Shown here: piece after piece, positions 1 to 7,765 of the stretch
Layout: every line of letters begins with the position of its first letter
Numbering within the stretch: position 1 is the first letter of the stretch
Assembly (NCBI GenBank): GCA_902783765.1
Contig: CACZSB010000067.1
Location: 1-12,278, forward strand
Reading direction: 5' to 3'
DNA: 12,278 nt
DNA from: an uncultured Lachnospiraceae bacterium
GTDB taxonomy: Bacteria; Bacillota; Clostridia; Lachnospirales; Lachnospiraceae
Position numbers and translations under genes: made by a program
Notes under the pieces: model-generated
Told to the model about the DNA's origin: nothing
Databases searched by the model: none
What the model saw: the letters and a program-made list of their open reading frames with translations, nothing else

Positions 1-396
1 GAGGCCGGTGGCATAAGTCCTCGGCCCCAGACCGGGGAAAGCTCCTATGCGCCCCAGATTAAGAAAGAAGAAGGACTTATCGACTGGACCCGGCCCGGGG
101 TGGAAATCCAACGGAAAATTCGGGCCTTCGATCCCTGGCCCGGGGCTTATACCTTTTGCCGGGGCCGGCGGATGCTCATTAAAGAGGCCGAGCTTCGGCA
201 GGAACAATTGCCCCCGGAGGCCCGGCCCGGCTGTATTGTGGAGGCGGGCAAGGACGGCCTGCTGGTGGCCACCGGGGCGGGGGCTCTTCGGATTCTTCGC
301 CTAAAGCCGGAGGGAAAAAACGAAATGGAGGCGGAGGCCTTTTTGCGGGGCTGCCGTCTGAATGCGGGAGAAAGCATGGGGGCCTGCCATGAATGA
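1..396 (+). CDS. fmt: Methionyl-tRNA formyltransferase, C-terminal part (5' truncated by window edge)
   Basis: The frame is open from base 1 and stops at TGA 394-396, giving the last 131 residues of the protein. The segment has the end of the formyltransferase domain (a SYAP stretch followed by EEGLIDW) and then KIRAFDPWPGAYT, a signature of Fmt linking to the C-terminal OB-fold tRNA-binding domain. The tail with LRIL, a GK turn and an AFLRG block fits that domain. The enzyme formylates Met-tRNA(fMet) with 10-formyl-THF in the cytoplasm for translation initiation. The catalytic N-terminal domain lies outside the window. The stop overlaps the rsmB start (ATGAATGA), which suggests translational coupling. 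Confidence 0.95.
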   Translation, partial: EAGGISPRPQTGESSYAPQIKKEEGLIDWTRPGVEIQRKIRAFDPWPGAYTFCRGRRMLIKEAELRQEQLPPEARPGCIVEAGKDGLLVATGAGALRILRLKPEGKNEMEAEAFLRGCRLNAGESMGACHE

Positions 397-1714
397 ACGG
401 CAGCTGGCCCTGTCCGTGATAGAAAAGACCCTGGAGCGGGGGGGCCAGAGCCACCGGCTGCTTCAGGAATGCTTCCGGGCCCATCCCACCCTGGAGCCCC
501 GCAAGCGGGGCTTTATTACCCAGCTGGTCCATGGAACCTTAAGCTGCGCCCTGCTGCTGGATCATTATCTGGCCCAGGTCAGTTCGCTGCCCCCGGAAAA
601 AATGAAGCCCTTTATCCGCCATTTACTGCGGATGAGCCTGTATCAGCTGCTTTTCATGGACCGGGTGCCGGCCAATGCCGTCTGCGACGAGGCCGTTAAG
701 CTCACCCGGCGCCGTCTGGGTCCGGGGCTCACAGGTTTTGTGAATGCCCTGTTAAGAACCGCAGCCCAAAAAAAAGATTGGCAGGCCCCGGAAGGGGCGG
801 CGGCCCTGAGCCTGCCGGAGCCCCTGTATGATGTTTTAATCCAATGCTATGGCCCGGAAAAAACGGAGCAAATCGGCCGGGCCTATCTGGAAGCCCCCGC
901 CCTTTGGGGGCGCATGAATTTGAGCCGCTGCGATGCTTCCCGAATTCTTTCGGAGCTGGAGGCAGGGGGCTGGCAGGGAATTCCCTCCCCCCATTTTCCC
1001 CAGGCCCTACGATTGGAAAGAAAGAAAGAGGCGAAAAGGAGCCTGCCCCTGGAAGATTTGGCCCTGATTCAAACGGGCCTTTTGCAGCTTCAGGATATCA
1101 GCTCCCAGCTGGCGGTGCTGGCGGCGGAGCCCGGGCCCGGTATGCAGGTGCTGGATCTTTGCGCCGCCCCGGGGGGCAAAAGCCTTCATGCGGCGGATCT
1201 GATGAAAAACCAGGGCCGAGTTCTGGCCTGCGACATCAGCGAAGCTAAAAGAAAAATGATTGAAGAAAACACCGCCCGCAGCGGCTTTTCCTGTGTGGAA
1301 AGCGCCCTGGGGGACGCTCTGATATATGATCCGGGTAAAGAGGCGGCCTTTGACCTGGTGCTGGCGGATCTGCCCTGCTCCGGTTTGGGGGTGGCGGCCC
1401 GGAAGCCGGAAATCAAATATCGGGCAGGCAGTAAGCAGATACAGGAACTGGCAGCCTTGCAGCGGAGAATGCTGCAAAATGCCATCCGTTATGTGAAGCC
1501 CGGCGGCCGCCTGCTTTTTTCCACCTGTACCATCACCCGGGAGGAGAATTTGGATAATGCCCTGTGGCTGGAACAACAGGGCCTAAAGCCCCTGGCTCTT
1601 TCCCTAAGGCTTCCCGAAGAAATAAAGAGAGATACCCCTTCCCATATGCTTCAGCTTTTGCCAGGAGATCTGGGGGGTGACGGCTTTTTTATCAGTTTGT
1701 TTGTCCGGGGGTAG
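389..1714 (+). CDS. rsmB: 16S rRNA m5C967 methyltransferase RsmB (Sun/Fmu)
   Basis: This 441-residue cytoplasmic enzyme transfers a methyl group from SAM to C5 of a cytosine in 16S rRNA (C967 in E. coli). Residues 1 to about 140 form a NusB-like RNA-binding domain. The Rossmann methyltransferase domain follows, with SAM motif I VLDLCAAPGGK at 254-264, motif IV PCSGLG at 329-334 (Cys330, the release cysteine) and motif VI STCTI with the nucleophile Cys380. The length is normal for RsmB. I chose ATG 389 because it overlaps the fmt stop and gives the usual MNERQLAL-type N-terminus. An in-frame ATG at 362 would add nine residues inside fmt and is less likely. YebU/RsmF-type paralogs lack the NusB domain, which favours RsmB. 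Confidence 0.95.
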   Translation: MNERQLALSVIEKTLERGGQSHRLLQECFRAHPTLEPRKRGFITQLVHGTLSCALLLDHYLAQVSSLPPEKMKPFIRHLLRMSLYQLLFMDRVPANAVCDEAVKLTRRRLGPGLTGFVNALLRTAAQKKDWQAPEGAAALSLPEPLYDVLIQCYGPEKTEQIGRAYLEAPALWGRMNLSRCDASRILSELEAGGWQGIPSPHFPQALRLERKKEAKRSLPLEDLALIQTGLLQLQDISSQLAVLAAEPGPGMQVLDLCAAPGGKSLHAADLMKNQGRVLACDISEAKRKMIEENTARSGFSCVESALGDALIYDPGKEAAFDLVLADLPCSGLGVAARKPEIKYRAGSKQIQELAALQRRMLQNAIRYVKPGGRLLFSTCTITREENLDNALWLEQQGLKPLALSLRLPEEIKRDTPSHMLQLLPGDLGGDGFFISLFVRG

Positions 1715-1728
1715 GGCGGATGCAAGTC

Positions 1729-1816
1729 GCCCTCACCCGTCACGGCTTTGCCGTGCCACCCTCTCCCTCGTCAGGGAGAGGGCAAGGGTGTCATCCTGAG
1801 CGTTAGCGAAGGATTC
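1729..1816. repeat. Intergenic hairpin repeat (REP-like composite element)
   Basis: The rsmB-rlmN gap holds a compact run of inverted repeats. A 6-bp stem, CACGGC/GCCGTG, has loop TTT (1741-1755). A perfect 10-bp stem, CCCTCTCCCT/AGGGAGAGGG, has a 4-base loop (1759-1782). A TCATCCTGAGCG...AGCGAAGGAT unit (1791-1814) has ATCCT/AGGAT ends. An outer CACCC/GGGTG pair (1734-1738 with 1786-1790) encloses the first two hairpins. From memory, both the CCCTCTCCCT hairpin type and the TCATCCTGAGCG...GCGAAGGAT type recur between genes in many clostridial genomes. Only one copy is visible here, so the repeat status is recognition and not something shown by this window. No T-run follows the big hairpin, so it is not a standard terminator. 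The exact ends are uncertain. Confidence 0.75.
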
Positions 1817-1834
1817 CATAAGGTGAGCAGAAAT

Positions 1835-2857
1835 ATGAAAGATCTTCGTTCCATGACAATGGAAGAATTGCAAAGCCTCATAGCATCCTGGGGAGAAAAA
1901 CCCTTCCGGGCTGCCCAGCTCTTTGATTGGCTTCACGGAAAAAGGGTGAAAAGCATAGCGGAAATGACCAACCTTCCGGCGGCCCTTAGGGGAAGACTGG
2001 AAAAGGACGCCGATCTAACCACCCTCCGGCTCCATACCTGCCAGGTCTCCAAGGACGGAACCCGAAAATATCTCTTCGTCCTGCCGGACGGGGAACGGGT
2101 GGAAAGCGTTTATATGCCCCATGATTACGGCAAAAGCGTATGCGTGTCCTCCCAGGTGGGCTGCCGCATGGGCTGCCGTTTTTGTGCCTCCACCATGGAC
2201 GGCCTGGCCCGGAATCTTTTTGCGGGGGAAATGCTGGAGCAGATCTACCGCATAGAAGAAGATACCGGGGAAAAGATCGATCATGTGGTGGTTATGGGCA
2301 TGGGAGAACCCCTGGACAATCTGGATAATCTTCTGGCCTTTATCCGCCTGTTAAGCCACCCCAGGGGCCGGAATCTGAGCCAGCGGCATATAACCGTTTC
2401 CACCTGCGGACTGGTGCCCCAAATTCGAAAACTGGCGGCGGAAAAGCTGGCCATTACTCTGGCCCTGTCCCTTCACGCCGCCCATGACGAGGCCCGGCAG
2501 CGGATTATGCCGGTGGCCCGGCGTTATTCCATTGCGGAGACCCTGGCTGCCTGCGAGGATTATTTCAAAATCACAGGCCGCCGGGTGAGCTACGAATACG
2601 CCCTGGTACGGGGAGAAAATGACCGGGAAACGGATGCCCGGGCTCTGGCGGCCCTCTTAAAGGGGAAAAAAGCCCATGTGAATCTGATCCCCGTAAACCC
2701 TGTTTCCGGGCGGGATTTTGCCCCCAGCGAGGGGGATGCGGTGCTTCGTTTCCAAAAAATACTTGAAAAAAACGGGATAAATGCTACTATAAGGAGGAAG
2801 ATGGGCGCAGACATCGATGGTGCCTGCGGTCAGCTTAGAAGGAGGCTGGCGGAATAG
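1835..2857 (+). CDS. rlmN: Dual-specificity rRNA/tRNA adenine-C2 methyltransferase RlmN (radical SAM)
   Basis: This 340-residue enzyme methylates C2 of A2503 in 23S rRNA and A37 in some tRNAs by radical SAM chemistry and a ping-pong methyl-cysteine mechanism. The 4Fe-4S motif CxxxCxxC is Cys110/Cys114/Cys117 (GCRMGCRFCAS). The family motif GMGEPLDN follows, and the methyl-carrying C-terminal cysteine is Cys331 in DGACGQL. ATG 1835 is chosen because AAGGTGAG (1820-1827) sits seven bases upstream and the length matches the family. The same frame stays open back to a TTG at 1748, but that extension is translated repeat DNA and should not be annotated. The resistance enzyme Cfr is a homologue, but the context and sequence fit RlmN. 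stp begins three bases after the stop. Confidence 0.95.
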   Translation: MKDLRSMTMEELQSLIASWGEKPFRAAQLFDWLHGKRVKSIAEMTNLPAALRGRLEKDADLTTLRLHTCQVSKDGTRKYLFVLPDGERVESVYMPHDYGKSVCVSSQVGCRMGCRFCASTMDGLARNLFAGEMLEQIYRIEEDTGEKIDHVVVMGMGEPLDNLDNLLAFIRLLSHPRGRNLSQRHITVSTCGLVPQIRKLAAEKLAITLALSLHAAHDEARQRIMPVARRYSIAETLAACEDYFKITGRRVSYEYALVRGENDRETDARALAALLKGKKAHVNLIPVNPVSGRDFAPSEGDAVLRFQKILEKNGINATIRRKMGADIDGACGQLRRRLAE

Positions 2858-2860
2858 CTT

Positions 2861-3598
2861 ATGCTGAGACATTCGGCATTTTCCGATATCGGCCTTGTCA
2901 GAAGGAACAATGAAGACTCTCTTTTCATCGGCTGTCCCCTGGGTGGCCTGGAAGAGAACCTTTTTGTTGTGGCCGACGGCATGGGCGGACACAAGGGAGG
3001 AGAGTATGCCTCCCGTTTTGTGGCGCGGAAAATCCCGGAGATTCTGCAAAATCGGGGGCGCAAGGGCGGTATTCGCCGGGCCCTGGAGGAAGCCACGGAA
3101 AAGGCCAACAGCGCCCTGTATCAGATATCCCAGCATCAGGAGGATCTTCAGGGCCTGGGCTCCACCCTGGTCATGGCCTTTTGGGACAAGAAACGCTGGC
3201 ACATCATCAATGTGGGAGATTCCCGGGCTTATCTTTTTCAGAACGGGACCCTGGACAAAATCACCGAGGACCATTCCCTGGTGGAGGAGATGGTTCGGGA
3301 GGGCCGCCTGAAACGGGGGGATGAAATGTACCGGATGAACCGGCATGTGATCACCCGGGCCATGGGCACAGAGCCCTACGTGGAAGAGGATTATTTCTGC
3401 GTGGAGGCCCAGCCGGGCTCCCGCCTGCTCCTTTGCTCCGACGGCCTGCACGGCATGCTGGAGGAGGGAGCCTTAGAGGAGATCCTGGCCTCGGTGCCGG
3501 AAACGGACCGGGCGGCAGAACGGCTGATCAGCGAAGCCAAAAAGGGGGGCGGGAAGGACAATATCACCCTGATCCTCATAGACTATATTGAAGAATAA
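2861..3598 (+). CDS. stp: PP2C-family Ser/Thr protein phosphatase (PrpC/Stp)
   Basis: This 245-residue, single-domain, metal-dependent (PPM) phosphatase very likely reverses phosphorylation by the kinase encoded immediately downstream. Family motifs appear in order: SDIGLVRRNNEDS near the N-terminus (Asp9, Glu18, Asp19), VADGMGGH (Asp39 and Gly40, metal binding), GSTLV, VGDSRAYLF, EDHSLVEEMV, a VITRAMGT block, CSDGLHGML (Asp194) and GGGKDNIT (Asp233). All metal-binding acids are present, so it should be active. It has no signal peptide or membrane segment. The only good Shine-Dalgarno, AAGGAGG at 2839-2845, lies inside rlmN about 15 bases before the ATG. Translation probably depends on coupling to rlmN, only three bases away. 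Confidence 0.95.
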   Translation: MLRHSAFSDIGLVRRNNEDSLFIGCPLGGLEENLFVVADGMGGHKGGEYASRFVARKIPEILQNRGRKGGIRRALEEATEKANSALYQISQHQEDLQGLGSTLVMAFWDKKRWHIINVGDSRAYLFQNGTLDKITEDHSLVEEMVREGRLKRGDEMYRMNRHVITRAMGTEPYVEEDYFCVEAQPGSRLLLCSDGLHGMLEEGALEEILASVPETDRAAERLISEAKKGGGKDNITLILIDYIEE

Positions 3599-3610
3599 AA
3601 GGACGGATTC

Positions 3611-6178
3611 ATGCTTTTACGCGCAGGAACCATTTTAAATGACAGATACGAGATTCTAAACACCGTGGGCACCGGCGGCATGGCCAATGTGTACCGGGCC
3701 CGGGATAATGTATTAAAGCGCCTGGTGGCGGTCAAAGTGCTGAAGGAGGAGTATAGCTCCGATGCCGGCTTTGTGGCCAAGTTCCGCCGGGAGGCTCAGG
3801 CGGCGGGGGGCTTTTCCCATCCCAATATCGTCAGCGTTTACGACGTGGGCGATCAGGGCGGTATGTATTATATCGTTATGGAGATGGTGGAAGGGGTCAC
3901 CCTTAAAAAGTATGTGGAGAAGGTGGGCAAGCTCTCGGAACGGGAGGCTGTGGAGGTGGCCATGCAGGTGGCCAGAGGTCTGGAAGCCGCCCATGAGCAG
4001 GGGATTGTTCACCGGGATGTGAAACCCCAGAACATTATTATTTCCCGCGAGGGCAAAATTAAAGTGGCCGACTTCGGCATTGCCCGGGTCAGTGCCACGG
4101 AAACCATTGCCGCCACCACCATGGGCTCGGTCCATTATATTTCTCCGGAACAGGCCCGGGGGGGCGCCTGCGATGCCCGAAGCGATGTTTATTCCCTGGG
4201 GATCACCCTTTTTGAAATGGTTACCGGCAATGTGCCTTTTGACGGGGACAGTGCGGTGGCAGTGGCGTTAAAGCATGTGCAGGATCCCATGCCCACCCCC
4301 ACATCCCTGGAACCGGGCATCTCTGCCAATCTGGAAAAAATCATCTTGAAATGTACCCAAAAGAATCCCGCCTATCGCTATGGTTCCATGGCGGCTCTCT
4401 TGCTGGATTTCCGGAAGCTGATTCTGTCTCCGGGGGAGGACTTTGTGGTGCTGCCCGGCGCCGAGGATAATAATCCCTCCCTGCGGATGAGTCAGGAGGA
4501 CGCGGATATTCTGAAGGTGGCGGGGATCAGCTCCGCCGGACGGGACTGGACCGATGCGGAACAGGCCCTGCTGGCCCTGGAAGAAGGGGCGCCCCGGGCG
4601 GCGGCCATGCAGGAGGAAGACCGGCTGGCTGAAGAAAAGGCCAAACGTACGGAAAATATTTTGAACTATATCATGCTGGGCATCGCCCTGCTGATTTTGG
4701 TGATGATCATTGCCATCGCCTTTAAAGCCTGTTCCCTGCACAATCCCGGGGGCAGCACCACTGCGGCGGCCACCACCACCCGGCCCAGCGCCACCTATCC
4801 CAGCCAGTCCACACAGGCCAATCAGACCACGGCTCCCTCGGTGACCAGCTTTGGGAATACGGTGGTGATGCCGAACTTTGTGGGTATGAGCTATGAAGAA
4901 GCCATGTCCAAGGCAGATGAGCTGGGACTGGTGCTGACCATAGAGGAACGGAAGGTCCAGGATGTGGCCTCCGCCCTGGTGCTGGATCAGAACTGGGATG
5001 AGGGGACGGTGCTCAATCGGGGGGCCGAGGTGACCCTGTGGATCTCCGTAAAGGAGGACACCTCCACCTATGTGCCCACCTCCATCGTGGGCAAGACCCT
5101 GGCGGAGGCCACAGAGATTCTGAGCGCCGCCGGCCTGATCGTATCCAATAATCCGGAATGGAAGCCCTCCCAGGTCATGGACTACGGCCTGGTTATCGAT
5201 TGCAGTCCTTCCCTGGGCTCCACAGTGGAGAAAAACAGCTCCGTGACCCTGATTTTAAGCTCCGGCCCCTCCACGGTGCGGATGCCGGATATTCTGGGCA
5301 TGAGTGAGGCCCAGGCCCGGGCGGCGCTGAAGGCGGCGGGCATCAGTGTGGATACCTACGTGCATCTTAGAAGCACCCCCCTGACCAACAGCTCTTATGA
5401 TCCGGAAACCGTGGGAAAAATCGAAGCCACGGTGAACGGCCAGCTGATGGAGGTGCAGCCCGGGGCCTCTGTGGATGTGCGGGGCCATATCTATTTGAGT
5501 ATCACGGAAAACCTGGTGACCCTGCCCAATCTGGTGGGCCGCTCCGATCTGGATGCGGTTCAGAAGGAACTGGAGGCCCTGGGCTTTACGGTTTCCGCAA
5601 CGGACGACGAAACCAGCACTCTCCCCATCGGCCAAATCAGCAAGGTCACCCAGGGGGATGATAATACGCTGCTGAAAGGGGGCGATAAGGTCCCTGGGGG
5701 CAGTGGGCTGAGGCTCCATATTTCCGCCCGGAAGGTGCCGGCGGATTTGGTGGGCAAAAGCGTTCAAGAGGTGGTGAATATTTTATCCGCCGCCGGCCTG
5801 GGTTATCATTATGTGGATGACAAGGCCCCCGCAGACCCGGAAAAGGCCAAGGTGACGGCAGTGAATCCCATCTCCGGCAGCAAGCTGGGAGAGGGGCAGA
5901 AGATTGCCATCAGCTTTTCGGAACCGGAAATGGTTACCATTCCCACGGGACTGGTGGGCCGCAGTGTGAAGGATGTGATTCAGACCCTGTCTCCTCTGGT
6001 GCGCTGGTATTGCAACCCCGGCCCCGAGGAGCCCAGCAATTCCGGTTCTCTCCTTGTGACAAAATTGGTAAATAACGCTACGGGGGAAGAAATCCGGGGC
6101 GGTGAAGTGGTGGAAAAGCTTTCCATTACCATCGTGATTTATTACAGCACGCCGGAAGCATCCACCGGCGGCAACTGA
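3611..6178 (+). CDS. prkC: Membrane Ser/Thr protein kinase with PASTA repeats (PrkC/Stk)
   Basis: This 855-residue kinase has a cytoplasmic catalytic half and an extracellular sensor half. The Hanks-type domain (about 10-275) has a Gly-rich loop GTGGMANVY (20-28), Lys42, HRDVKPQN (134-141), DFG 154-156 and SPEQARG. The activation segment contains TIAATTMGS, with Thr residues that are likely autophosphorylation sites. An acidic, Lys-rich juxtamembrane stretch leads to one transmembrane helix at about 352-373. A Thr/Ser-rich linker (about 378-415) and six PASTA-like units follow, starting near 418, 487, 556, 636, 707 and 774. In this family PASTA units bind muropeptides or lipid II and couple wall state to growth, division and germination. 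It lies 12 bases after its cognate phosphatase gene, with an AAAAGGA ribosome site. Confidence 0.95.
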   Translation: MLLRAGTILNDRYEILNTVGTGGMANVYRARDNVLKRLVAVKVLKEEYSSDAGFVAKFRREAQAAGGFSHPNIVSVYDVGDQGGMYYIVMEMVEGVTLKKYVEKVGKLSEREAVEVAMQVARGLEAAHEQGIVHRDVKPQNIIISREGKIKVADFGIARVSATETIAATTMGSVHYISPEQARGGACDARSDVYSLGITLFEMVTGNVPFDGDSAVAVALKHVQDPMPTPTSLEPGISANLEKIILKCTQKNPAYRYGSMAALLLDFRKLILSPGEDFVVLPGAEDNNPSLRMSQEDADILKVAGISSAGRDWTDAEQALLALEEGAPRAAAMQEEDRLAEEKAKRTENILNYIMLGIALLILVMIIAIAFKACSLHNPGGSTTAAATTTRPSATYPSQSTQANQTTAPSVTSFGNTVVMPNFVGMSYEEAMSKADELGLVLTIEERKVQDVASALVLDQNWDEGTVLNRGAEVTLWISVKEDTSTYVPTSIVGKTLAEATEILSAAGLIVSNNPEWKPSQVMDYGLVIDCSPSLGSTVEKNSSVTLILSSGPSTVRMPDILGMSEAQARAALKAAGISVDTYVHLRSTPLTNSSYDPETVGKIEATVNGQLMEVQPGASVDVRGHIYLSITENLVTLPNLVGRSDLDAVQKELEALGFTVSATDDETSTLPIGQISKVTQGDDNTLLKGGDKVPGGSGLRLHISARKVPADLVGKSVQEVVNILSAAGLGYHYVDDKAPADPEKAKVTAVNPISGSKLGEGQKIAISFSEPEMVTIPTGLVGRSVKDVIQTLSPLVRWYCNPGPEEPSNSGSLLVTKLVNNATGEEIRGGEVVEKLSITIVIYYSTPEASTGGN

Positions 6179-6190
6179 GCAGGAGGGCCC

Positions 6191-7075
6191 TTGGCAGATT
6201 TTCAGGGCAGGATTATTCGAGGAGTAGGCGGGTTTTATTATGTGCCGGATCCTCAGGGACGATTGATAGAATGTCGGGCCCGAGGGGGGCTCAGGCAGCA
6301 GGATATCCGCCCCCTGGTGGGAGATGAAGCCCAGGTTTTGCTGACCCGGGAGGACCCGGAAAAGGGCCGCATCGAAGGACTGCTGCCCCGGAAGAATATC
6401 CTGATCCGGCCCGCTGTGGCCAATGTGGATCAGGCTTTGATATTGGTTACTGCCGCCCGGCCTCCTTTTCACCCGGGACTGTTGGATCGGTTTTTAGTCT
6501 GGATGGCATTCCAGCAGGTGCCGGCTATTATCGGCATCGGAAAAAAGGATCTGGGGGACGAGACCCGGATCAGGGAAATCCAGAAAATCTACGAGGGGGC
6601 GGGCTATCCAGTCTGCTCCTTCAGCGCAAAAACGGGGGAGGGCCTGCCGGAGCTGGAAACCTGGCTGGCGGGAAAAACCACGGTGCTGGCCGGCGCCAGC
6701 GGCGTGGGAAAAAGCACCCTGCTGAATCGGCTGGTGCCCCAGGCGGAAATGGAGACCGGGGGGCTCAGTGTAAAGGGCGGCCGAGGCCGTCATACCACCC
6801 GTCATGCGGAGCTGTTCCCCCTGGGGGGACATGGGTTTTTATGTGATACTCCCGGCTTTTCCGCCCTGGAATTGCCGGACATGGAAGCCCGGGAACTGGC
6901 GGATTGCTTTCCTGAATACGGGGCCCTGAAGGGCTGCGCTTTTCGGGACTGTCTGCATCACGGGGAAAAGGGCTGCGTGGCCCGGCAAGCCGCAGAAAAG
7001 GGCCTGATCCTTCCCAGCCGTCAGGAAAACTACGAAACCATGCTGGCGGAAATTTTAAACCGCCGGAAATACTGA
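6191..7075 (+). CDS. rsgA: Ribosome small-subunit-dependent GTPase A (RsgA/YloQ)
   Basis: This 294-residue circularly permuted GTPase checks late 30S subunit assembly. An N-terminal OB-fold (about 1-75, starting GRIIRGVGGFYYV) is followed by the permuted G domain in the expected order G4-G5-G1-G2-G3: G4 at 117-120, SAKTGEGL (G5), GASGVGKST (168-176, P-loop with Lys174), the RGRHTTRH G2 region, and DTPG at 219-222 (G3). The C-terminal zinc site has Cys249, Cys254, His256 and Cys262. G4 reads GKKD where [N/T]KxD is expected, so Asn is missing. The start is TTG at 6191, four bases after AGGAGGG. No ATG near the start gives a complete OB-fold. The gene sits between stk and rpe, as in many Firmicutes. 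Confidence 0.94.
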   Translation: MADFQGRIIRGVGGFYYVPDPQGRLIECRARGGLRQQDIRPLVGDEAQVLLTREDPEKGRIEGLLPRKNILIRPAVANVDQALILVTAARPPFHPGLLDRFLVWMAFQQVPAIIGIGKKDLGDETRIREIQKIYEGAGYPVCSFSAKTGEGLPELETWLAGKTTVLAGASGVGKSTLLNRLVPQAEMETGGLSVKGGRGRHTTRHAELFPLGGHGFLCDTPGFSALELPDMEARELADCFPEYGALKGCAFRDCLHHGEKGCVARQAAEKGLILPSRQENYETMLAEILNRRKY

Positions 7076-7090
7076 AAAGAGGCAGAAAAC

Positions 7091-7765
7091 ATGAATTATA
7101 TATTATCCCCTTCGATTCTGGCCGCTGACTTCGGAAAACTGGCCGAGGAAATCCGGGCGGTGGAGGAGGCCGGCGCCTCCTGGCTGCATTTGGATGTGAT
7201 GGACGGCGCCTTCGTGCCCAGCATCTCCTTCGGCATGCCCCTGATCCAGTCCCTGCGGCAGCAAAGCGGGCTCTTTTTCGACACCCATTTGATGATACGG
7301 GATCCGGAACGCTATCTGGGGGATTTTGCCCGAGCGGGAGCGGATCTTATTACGGTGCATGGGGAGGCCTGCGGACACCTGGACCGGACCGTGACGGCCA
7401 TAAAGGAACTGGGCCTGAAGGCCGGCGTGGCCTTAAACCCCGCCACCCCCCTGAACCTGCTGGATTGGATTCTCCCCAAGCTGGATATGGTGCTTTTAAT
7501 GAGTGTGAACCCGGGCTTCGGGGGCCAGCGCTTTTTGGATTACAGTCTGGAAAAAATCAGCCGCCTGCGCCGGACCATTACGGAACGGGGCCTTTTGGTG
7601 GGTATTCAGGTGGATGGGGGCATAGGCCTTCAGAATCTGGATCAGGTGCTGGCGGCCGGGGCCAATATCATTGTGGCGGGCAGTGCCGTTTTCGGCGGAG
7701 AAACGGGTAAAAACGCCGCCGCCTTTATGCAGCATTTGCAGGCATTTTCTGCCAAAAAAGCATGA
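7091..7765 (+). CDS. rpe: Ribulose-phosphate 3-epimerase
   Basis: This 224-residue TIM-barrel enzyme interconverts D-ribulose 5-phosphate and D-xylulose 5-phosphate in the non-oxidative pentose phosphate pathway. The N-terminal LSPSILAADF is a family signature. Metal ligands appear as His33 and Asp35 in HLDVMDG, His66 in DTHLM and Asp175 in VDGGI, with Asp38 as the likely catalytic partner. MSVNPGFGGQ forms the mobile loop, and the C-terminal VAGSAVFG binds phosphate. The length is normal. AAAGAGG (7076-7082) lies eight bases before the ATG. Its last four bases overlap the next gene (ATGA), indicating coupled translation. In many Firmicutes thiN follows rpe; here a lipoprotein gene does. Confidence 0.96.
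   Translation: MNYILSPSILAADFGKLAEEIRAVEEAGASWLHLDVMDGAFVPSISFGMPLIQSLRQQSGLFFDTHLMIRDPERYLGDFARAGADLITVHGEACGHLDRTVTAIKELGLKAGVALNPATPLNLLDWILPKLDMVLLMSVNPGFGGQRFLDYSLEKISRLRRTITERGLLVGIQVDGGIGLQNLDQVLAAGANIIVAGSAVFGGETGKNAAAFMQHLQAFSAKKA

Noticed and set aside
1007..1576. Long minus-strand open frame opposite rsmB
   Set aside because: It lies entirely within a gene with clear catalytic motifs; long antisense frames are expected in GC-rich DNA, and its translation shows no recognisable domain.
1759..1782. Hairpin CCCTCTCCCT/AGGGAGAGGG as a terminator of rsmB
   Set aside because: There is no T-run after the stem; GCAAGGGTG follows, and the downstream genes appear to lack another promoter.
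1748..1834. N-terminal extension of rlmN from TTG 1748
   Set aside because: The stretch is translated repeat DNA and has no ribosome site, whereas ATG 1835 has a good one and gives the family length.
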